Source: an uncultured Bacteroidales bacterium (GTDB lineage: Bacteria; Bacteroidota; Bacteroidia; Bacteroidales; Bacteroidaceae). From it: a DNA stretch of 11,573 nucleotides. Where the stretch lies: the NCBI GenBank assembly GCA_937876995.1, contig CALEFD010000101.1, positions 1 through 11,573 on the forward strand, given 5' to 3'. The notes beneath the pieces are model-generated. The model did no database searches and was not told the DNA's origin. It worked only from the letters and a program-made list of their open reading frames with translations. The position numbers were made by a program, and so were the translations under genes. Below are positions 7,395-11,573 of the stretch, one piece after another (position 1 is the first letter of the stretch; every line of letters starts with the position of its first letter).

Positions 7395-7702
7395 ATTGTT
7401 CAATTTTGTTCTGTATATATTTATACGCGTCCGCTTGTAATGTATGAGATTTGTATATTTACAAATTCGAGTTTCAAAAGTATTAATATTTGTATAAATA
7501 GCTGATAATGAGTTTTGTGCGATGTCTTTTTGCTGATTTGTATTTAAAGATTTGTTTTATTTTTCTAAAATTGCATTTTGTTTTCATATTGTGAGATTTT
7601 AATTTTTTATCTGAACAAAATTTAACAAACTCTTTTATAAGTTGAAAAATCGTCGCGTATATATATAAGTACCTTTGCATCGTAATCGATTGCAAAAAAC
7701 AA
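7395..7702. promoter_or_regulatory. AT-rich upstream region of the fimbrial genes with short repeats
   Basis: No convincing gene lies in this 308-base stretch. It contains three direct copies of ATTTGTAT at 7449-7456, 7488-7495 and 7536-7543. The first copy forms an inverted repeat ATTTGTA-TATT-TACAAAT (7449-7466). The second lies in the dyad TATTT-GTAT-AAATA (7487-7500). These could be operator sites, perhaps for the neighbouring AraC-type regulators, but the strong AT bias makes chance repeats possible. The downstream end carries the promoter element at 7670. Confidence 0.4.
7670..7677 (+). promoter_or_regulatory. -7 promoter element for the DUF5119/fimbrillin operon
   Basis: TACCTTTG is an exact TAnnTTTG match followed by C, placed 25 bases before the ATG at 7703. 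The nearest upstream TTG (7642-7644) is 25 bases away, longer than the usual 19 or so. The promoter may therefore lean on an activator, which is inference. Confidence 0.65.
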
Positions 7703-8917
7703 ATGACACAAAGCAGAACAAACAAAAACTCAATGATGCAGATAGTAGCCTGTCTGCTTTTGCTTGTTGTGTCAACATTTACCAGCTGCACACGTAAGGA
7801 TCTATTCTTAAGAATTGACCAATCTGAAATTAGAATTAACATCAACGACATTAGCCTGGATATGCTTTGGGGTGATGATTGGAGAGCTGGACTGCTTTAT
7901 AATTGGGACGATCAGGTTCATGGTCGTTTGGGTTATACAGAACCTGAGTGGATTCGTGCAACAATTTATGATTTGAATTCATCTACATTTAGCAGAACCG
8001 GTAGCTTTAACCGTAACTTTACAAGAGCCGGTGGAAGAGTCTCACTAACAGCAGGTCAGTGGTACGATATGTTGTTTTATAACGCCGATACAGAATATAT
8101 CATCTTTGGTCAGAACGATTTAAACTCTGATTATATGGCTACTACACGTTCAACATCGCATAATGTTTATACTCGTGCTTCAGAAGAAGATGCCGATATG
8201 CCTTCAAGATACTATTCAGACTACAACCAGCCTGATGAGTTGTTTGGTAGCTTTATAGATGATATGCAGATTTCAGAAGACCCGGACCATTATGAACACA
8301 TTATTGACTCTCTAGGCAATGTTGTAAGCGTTTTCAATATAGAGACTACACTTAAGCCTTATACATTTATTTATTTACTCCAAGTTGTAATAGTGAATAA
8401 TAAGGACGATAAAGGTGCAAGAGTACTTGGCGGTAAGGGCTTAACACTTACAGGTATGGCACAAGGTGTAGAACTGTTCTCACGCAGAACTCATTCGGAA
8501 GCAGTATCTGTAACAACAGAAGATGTTAAACCAACTCAGTCGTTTAAAAATTTAGAACTTCCAAATGGAACAACAGCTGATTGTGAAATTTTTGCATCAC
8601 GTATAGTTTCATGGGGATTGCCCGATGTTGCTCCATTGCAGGAACGCACAAAAGGTTCTACAGAGGTGAAAGAAGAAAATCATATAGGAGTTGGTTTAGT
8701 AACTCGTTCGGGTTATGTATATAACTACACCGTAGATATTACAGAACAGATGCATCAGCGTCCAACCGGTGGCATTATTACAATTATTGTAGATGCAAGC
8801 GAGATAGATGATAAGTATATTGATAAACCTCAGGGTGGTGGTAATAATAATGGTGGTGGTTTCAATGCTTCTGTTGAAAATTGGGGTAATGAATATAATG
8901 CAAGTGTGACAATTTAA
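7703..8917 (+). CDS. DUF5119-like lipoprotein of a fimbrial locus
   Basis: Exported lipoprotein of 404 residues. The hydrophobic segment ends in the lipobox FTSC, giving lipidation at Cys29. It is followed by RKDLF, in the place where DUF5119 proteins typically carry a C-[ED]-R-[RK]-DL start. The body has beta-rich repeats and a Trp-containing GDDWRAGLLYNW stretch. Near the C-terminus a Gly/Asn linker (PQGGGNNNGGG) leads to a short conserved-looking tail ending GNEYNASVTI. DUF5119 and the related FimB/Mfa2-type lipoproteins are encoded next to fimbrillins and are candidates for anchor or tip components of type V-like pili. The fimbrillin genes 128 bases downstream fit this. The assignment to DUF5119 is from sequence feel, and a FimB/Mfa2-like member is the alternative. 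ATG 7703 follows a standard A-rich leader. ATGs at 7733 and 7736 would shorten the signal peptide. Confidence 0.8.
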   Translation: MTQSRTNKNSMMQIVACLLLLVVSTFTSCTRKDLFLRIDQSEIRININDISLDMLWGDDWRAGLLYNWDDQVHGRLGYTEPEWIRATIYDLNSSTFSRTGSFNRNFTRAGGRVSLTAGQWYDMLFYNADTEYIIFGQNDLNSDYMATTRSTSHNVYTRASEEDADMPSRYYSDYNQPDELFGSFIDDMQISEDPDHYEHIIDSLGNVVSVFNIETTLKPYTFIYLLQVVIVNNKDDKGARVLGGKGLTLTGMAQGVELFSRRTHSEAVSVTTEDVKPTQSFKNLELPNGTTADCEIFASRIVSWGLPDVAPLQERTKGSTEVKEENHIGVGLVTRSGYVYNYTVDITEQMHQRPTGGIITIIVDASEIDDKYIDKPQGGGNNNGGGFNASVENWGNEYNASVTI

Positions 8918-9045
8918 AATAATTAATAAATACAACTAAAAACTAAACAATTATGAATGTGAATTTTTATAACTTTAAGGGCGTAAGCCAAAACAAAAAG
9001 AATGAGTTTAATAATATTAATAATTTCAATCAAAAACAAAACATT

Positions 9046-10068
9046 ATGAAAAAGAGTATTTTACTTTTGGCAGTTGCTGCTTCTTTTGCAGCTTGTACAC
9101 AGAACGAGGAAATTAACGATGCAATTTCCCAGCAGGAGATCAAATTTGATCAGGTATTGAACAAAACCACCAAGGCAGAGATTGTTAACGAGGCAGCTCT
9201 TGCTTCAGGAGGTGGCTTCGCAGTGTTTGGTTACAAATCAACTTCATCTGAAGCTGTATTTGATGGTGTAAACGTTTATAGTGAAAATAGTGGTAATAAT
9301 TGGAAATACAATCAAATCCGTTATTGGGATAAAACAGCTACTTACGCATTCTATGCCATAGCTCCTTTTGAGGCAACACCTAATTATTCTTTAGTTAATA
9401 ATAAGTTTGTTGTTAAGAATGTAACTTCAGGTTTGGCAGCGGACTCAAAAGATTATTTAATAGATCGTACATTTACTGACGAAGAAAATATTTCAGGTAA
9501 TCGTACCTCTGCTGCTAATGAGGCTGTTGGATTTGAATTCCATCATATTATGGCAAAGGTAGAGTTTGAAGTAATAAAAGGTGTGGCAGAAAAGGAGTCT
9601 ATTGAAATTACACGCCTAAAAATGTCTGGTTATAATGATGCAACAGGAACATTCAACCAAAGTAAAACTGATGGAACTTGGGGAGTATTAGATTGTTCTG
9701 AATGGGCTCTTTCTGATGATAGCTATGATGCAGAACTTGTGTTAATAGATGAGAATACTGTGTTGGATGATGAAAACACTTCGAAAGCATTAAATTCATA
9801 CATTATGGTACCTCAAAACATTGCAAATGGTTTGACATTTACTGTTGACTATATTCTTACTTATGCGGATGGTACTAAGGAAACTTTTACTGAGCAAAGT
9901 GCAAAAATAGAAGAAACACAGTTATGGGGAACCGATTCACATACGACTTATAAGTTGACAATAGGAGGCGGTGCATTACCAATTAATTTTGACGTAATTT
10001 CAGTATGTAGCTTCTGTGTTGATGGTAATCAAAAAGGAAATAATGGTGATGTAACTATAGAGCAATAA
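9046..10068 (+). CDS. fimbrillin family lipoprotein (Mfa-like)
   Basis: Probable fibre subunit of a Bacteroidales type V-like pilus, 340 residues. The signal peptide MKKSILLLAVAASFAAC ends in a lipobox with Cys17. After a disordered N-terminal stretch, the fimbrillin hallmark follows: WKYNQIRYWDKTATYAFYAIAP, the WxYxxxxYWDxxxxYxFYAxAP pattern shared by the family. Further on come GFEFHHIMAKVEFEV, the usual core-strand motif, and a Gly-rich segment near the end. Precursors of this kind are lipidated, carried to the surface and polymerised after proteolytic trimming by strand exchange. The trimming site is not obvious here. ATG 9046 is chosen because the resulting signal peptide matches that of the next gene almost residue for residue. 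A start at 8953 would add 31 Asn-rich residues before the signal peptide. There is no terminator before or after, so it is probably co-transcribed with its neighbours. Confidence 0.92.
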   Translation: MKKSILLLAVAASFAACTQNEEINDAISQQEIKFDQVLNKTTKAEIVNEAALASGGGFAVFGYKSTSSEAVFDGVNVYSENSGNNWKYNQIRYWDKTATYAFYAIAPFEATPNYSLVNNKFVVKNVTSGLAADSKDYLIDRTFTDEENISGNRTSAANEAVGFEFHHIMAKVEFEVIKGVAEKESIEITRLKMSGYNDATGTFNQSKTDGTWGVLDCSEWALSDDSYDAELVLIDENTVLDDENTSKALNSYIMVPQNIANGLTFTVDYILTYADGTKETFTEQSAKIEETQLWGTDSHTTYKLTIGGGALPINFDVISVCSFCVDGNQKGNNGDVTIEQ

Positions 10069-10125
10069 ATATAAATAAGTAGATTAGAATTAAATAGCCA
10101 AGAACTAAATTAAATTGATAGAATT

Positions 10126-10605
10126 ATGAAAAAGAGTGTTTTATTTTTAGCAACAGCAGCAATATTCGCTGCATGTACAAACGATTCAGTTCGCGAAAAT
10201 ATAGCTGAAGATCAAGTGGAAATAGGTTTCTCAACCTATATCCAGAAGCCTGTTGCTTCTAAAGCAGACAATTCAAATGCTACAGAAGTAAATAGTTTAA
10301 GTAATTATCATACTACTTTTGTAGTTAATGGTTATAAGAATGTAGCCGGTAACGATGTTCAGGTGTTTGCAGACCAACTTGTAACATTCGCTGACAGCAA
10401 GTGGGGCTATTCTCCTGTAAGCTATTGGGATAAATCAGCAGCTCACTACTCATTCTATGCGGCAGCTCCACAGACTACAAGTTGGACTTTTAATAATAAT
10501 ACAAAAGGTAAGTATTACTCCATTTCTGGTTTTACTCTTATTGGTAATTCACTTGCATTATCGCAGGTATTTGCTGTAAATCCTCCTAACTTCGCTTTGT
10601 TATAA
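10126..10605 (+). pseudogene. second fimbrillin lipoprotein, truncated at a sequence junction
   Basis: Begins as a normal fimbrillin. The signal peptide MKKSVLFLATAAIFAAC has lipobox Cys17 and is a close paralogue of the preceding gene's. Then come WGYSPVSYWDKSAAHYSFYAAAP and YYSISGFTLIGNSLALS, which are classical family motifs. After about residue 146 (nt ~10563) the reading continues into an unrelated stretch of about 13 residues and stops at TAA 10603-10605. That leaves 159 residues where about 300 or more are expected. The break coincides with the switch to Firmicutes-like DNA on the other strand, so truncation by a misassembly or insertion is more likely than a point mutation. The gene starts 57 bases after the preceding fimbrillin, with an A-rich leader and no promoter of its own. 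True fimbrillin sequence is 10126 to about 10563. Confidence 0.85.
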
Positions 10606-11213
10606 TCCACACCACAACATACCGCTGCTTTTAATTTGTAATCCTCACAGGCCATAAACGGATATCGTCCACTTTCCTCACAGGCCGGACAACAATTGGT
10701 TATATCCGTCCTTTCTCGCTTGATGGTTACAGGAAGAGGTATTAAACCATTCCCCATATCTACAACATAGTATGTCTTATCTTCCACGTCGAGGCACAGA
10801 TATCTTCCTGTTGAACCAACCAGCTTACCATTAGAATTATAAACTTCTGCTGAGATATATTGATATCCGTCTTTTGTGGCACCAATATCATATATATCAT
10901 TTAACCTATCTGCTCTTGATTCATCAAAGTTTGCAGAAATATATCGGATAACATCGTTTACATTTCGTTTAAATGTATCTTCTCGATCTCTTCTCACCAG
11001 ATTCGTAGCAAGCATCATGAAAACAAAATACAATGCCACGAAAAAGCAACTAGTCAAGACCGCAACCGTCTTCCGTTTTAGCGTTTTTTTCGGTTTTACC
11101 TGTTTCGGGTCTGCCTGCTTTTTGTTCATCAACATATCTAACACTGCTCGATTATTTCTTAGGTCTTGTAGTTTCTGACCAATTGGATACTTGTCATGAA
11201 TGTGTTCTAACAT
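10515..11213 (-). CDS. cysteine-rich single-pass membrane protein of unknown function, C-terminus replaced at the junction
   Basis: I do not recognise the family. The 232 residues show a charged N-terminal cytoplasmic region (1-48, LEHIHDKYPIGQKLQDLRNN and a Lys/Gln/Pro-rich part), one transmembrane helix (about 49-72) and a probable extracellular domain. That domain has a cluster of cysteines, C174, C175, C178, C189, C199, C200 and C217, which could bind metal or form disulphides. The start at 11213 is set by a perfect AGGAGG 8 bases upstream. An in-frame ATG at 11294 is rejected because it lies across the -35 box. The last 15 or so residues (from about 10563 down to the stop at 10515) read through antisense fimbrillin sequence. 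The true C-terminus is therefore missing and the annotated stop is artificial. Expression signals point to a Firmicutes host, unlike the rest of the window. Confidence 0.7.
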   Translation of the reverse strand: MLEHIHDKYPIGQKLQDLRNNRAVLDMLMNKKQADPKQVKPKKTLKRKTVAVLTSCFFVALYFVFMMLATNLVRRDREDTFKRNVNDVIRYISANFDESRADRLNDIYDIGATKDGYQYISAEVYNSNGKLVGSTGRYLCLDVEDKTYYVVDMGNGLIPLPVTIKRERTDITNCCPACEESGRYPFMACEDYKLKAAVCCGVDYNKAKLGGFTANTCDNASELPIRVKPEME

Positions 11214-11221
11214 AATACTCG

Positions 11222-11227
11222 CCTCCT
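11222..11227 (-). promoter_or_regulatory. consensus Shine-Dalgarno AGGAGG
   Basis: Minus-strand AGGAGG lies 8 bases before the ATG at 11213, fixing that start. The genes left of 10,565 lack such sites, so it marks a change of translation style. Confidence 0.85.
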
Positions 11228-11233
11228 CGCGAG

Positions 11234-11250
11234 GTTTATCATCAATAAAC
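11234..11250. promoter_or_regulatory. palindromic operator-like site, downstream copy
   Basis: GTTTATCATCAATAAAC is an inverted repeat with half-sites GTTTAT/ATAAAC, extended to 7 bases each by flanking G and C (11233-11251), around a 5-base centre. It lies in the leader between the -10 box and the Shine-Dalgarno, where a bound repressor would block elongation or initiation. It is nearly identical to the copy at 11267. Confidence 0.6.
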
Positions 11251-11265
11251 CTTTTTCTTGAATTT

Positions 11266-11294
11266 AGTTTATCATCTATAAACCCGCATGTCAA
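11266..11294 (-). promoter_or_regulatory. sigma-70/sigma-A type promoter
   Basis: On the minus strand, a perfect TTGACA (11294-11289) is followed by 17 bases and TAAACT (11271-11266), which matches TATAAT at 4 of 6 positions. This is a standard Firmicutes or Proteobacteria promoter, not the Bacteroidetes type seen elsewhere. It would drive the gene starting at 11213. Confidence 0.7.
11267..11283. promoter_or_regulatory. palindromic operator-like site overlapping the -10 box
   Basis: GTTTATCATCTATAAAC shares 16 of 17 bases with the site at 11234, exactly 33 bases away or about three helical turns. It covers part of the -10 element and the promoter spacer, so an occupied site would exclude RNA polymerase. 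Confidence 0.6.
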
Positions 11295-11352
11295 CGTGTA
11301 AAATTAACTTGTTATTATTTTGTACGTTTTCCTCCTATTCTCTTACAATTCA

Positions 11353-11573
11353 TTATTCAAATAATATTCTCAACTTTTCAAACATCTCATAAATGTCTTC
11401 CAAATTATCTATAGACTGCCAACATTTTTCTTCCAACTTCGCTCCGATATCTTTGCCATCCTTTACAACAATCGTCCGAATTCCCTCTTGAACAGCAGCC
11501 TCGACGACTTCATCACTACCACATACAACCACATACTTATGCTCCTTATCCAATTGGACACATTCCTCAGATT
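11353..11573 (-). CDS. 3' part of an unidentified small cytoplasmic protein gene
   Basis: The reading frame is open from the right edge of the window to TAA at 11355-11353, so the 5' end lies outside. The visible C-terminal part of about 73 residues is soluble. HKYVVVCGSDEVVEAAVQEG and IRTIVVKDG resemble the beta-alpha-beta pattern of Rossmann-like or HAD-like folds, ending in an acidic helix (NLEDIYEMFEKL). The family is not recognised. A TTG within the frame at 11553 could start translation, but there is no Shine-Dalgarno at the right distance, so a partial gene is the better reading. It is oriented like the cysteine-rich protein gene downstream. Confidence 0.6.
   Translation of the reverse strand, partial: SEECVQLDKEHKYVVVCGSDEVVEAAVQEGIRTIVVKDGKDIGAKLEEKCWQSIDNLEDIYEMFEKLRILFE

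Noticed and set aside
7364..7500. Invertible promoter (phase variation) upstream of the fimbrial operon
   Set aside because: The inverted repeats seen are short and local. No pair flanks the TACCTTTG element and no recombinase gene is nearby.
7483..7851. Minus-strand open frame of 122 codons upstream of the lipoprotein gene
   Set aside because: It crosses the TACCTTTG promoter and the start of the lipoprotein gene, and its low-complexity Lys/Ile-rich composition looks like AT-rich spacer read by chance.
8953..9045. N-terminal extension of the first fimbrillin from ATG 8953
   Set aside because: It would put 31 Asn-rich residues in front of a perfect lipoprotein signal peptide, and the paralogue has no such extension.
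10876..11178. Plus-strand open frame of 100 codons
   Set aside because: It is antisense to the transmembrane and cytoplasmic part of the cysteine-rich protein gene and has no start signals of its own.
11214..11294. 27-residue extension of the cysteine-rich protein from ATG 11294
   Set aside because: It starts on the -35 box and translates the two palindromes (hence a repeated FIDDK). The AGGAGG at 11222 points to 11213.
11331..11336. Minus-strand AGGAGG between the two right-hand genes
   Set aside because: No ATG, GTG or TTG follows within a usable distance, and the next frame is closed, so it does not define a gene.
1..11573. CRISPR array or insertion sequence
   Set aside because: No regularly spaced repeats, transposase-like frame or paired terminal inverted repeats were found.

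Overview
The window looks like DNA from a member of the Bacteroidetes, most likely the order Bacteroidales, up to about position 10,565. After that it switches abruptly to DNA with Firmicutes-style expression signals. Three things support the Bacteroidales assignment. Candidate promoters carry the TAnnTTTG -7 element of that phylum, and the tRNA-Asn promoter is a textbook TTG-N19-TAnnTTTG. Genes start behind A-rich leaders without Shine-Dalgarno sequences. The gene content is typical: a DUF3575 outer-membrane protein, a DUF5119-type lipoprotein, fimbrillins, and seven-helix membrane regulators with AraC DNA-binding domains.

Layout, left to right. Positions 1-53 hold a tRNA-Asn on the minus strand, cut by the window edge, with its promoter at 91-120. 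Positions 194-1858 encode a secreted S41 (C-terminal processing) protease. A small membrane-anchored protein of unknown function runs towards it on the minus strand (1848-2243), and the two genes overlap by 11 bases at their 3' ends. A secreted SGNH/CE6-like carbohydrate acetylesterase follows (2351-3181) and ends at a strong bidirectional terminator. That terminator also serves a two-gene minus-strand operon (5719 down to 3267) encoding two paralogous seven-helix AraC-type regulators. The two regulators are joined by an ATGA stop/start overlap.

Divergent from the regulators is a fimbria-type surface module: the DUF3575 protein (5964-7328) with its own terminator, a 315-base AT-rich regulatory region ending in a TACCTTTG promoter element, a DUF5119-like lipoprotein (7703-8917), an intact fimbrillin lipoprotein (9046-10068) and a second fimbrillin (from 10126). 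The likely logic, which is inference, is that the two membrane regulators control this surface fibre. The lipoprotein and DUF3575 protein would help anchor or assemble the fibre, and the fimbrillins would be its subunits.

The second fimbrillin reads correctly for about 145 residues and then breaks. From there to the end, the genes are on the minus strand and have a consensus AGGAGG Shine-Dalgarno and a TTGACA-17-TAAACT sigma-70 promoter. This segment holds a cysteine-rich single-pass membrane protein, whose own 3' end is lost at the junction, and the 3' part of another small gene. Two 17-base palindromes exactly 33 bases apart cover the promoter and leader. The junction is either an assembly chimera or a real cross-phylum insertion. 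An assembly chimera is the simpler explanation, because both genes are cut at the same point and no recombinase or insertion-sequence end is visible.
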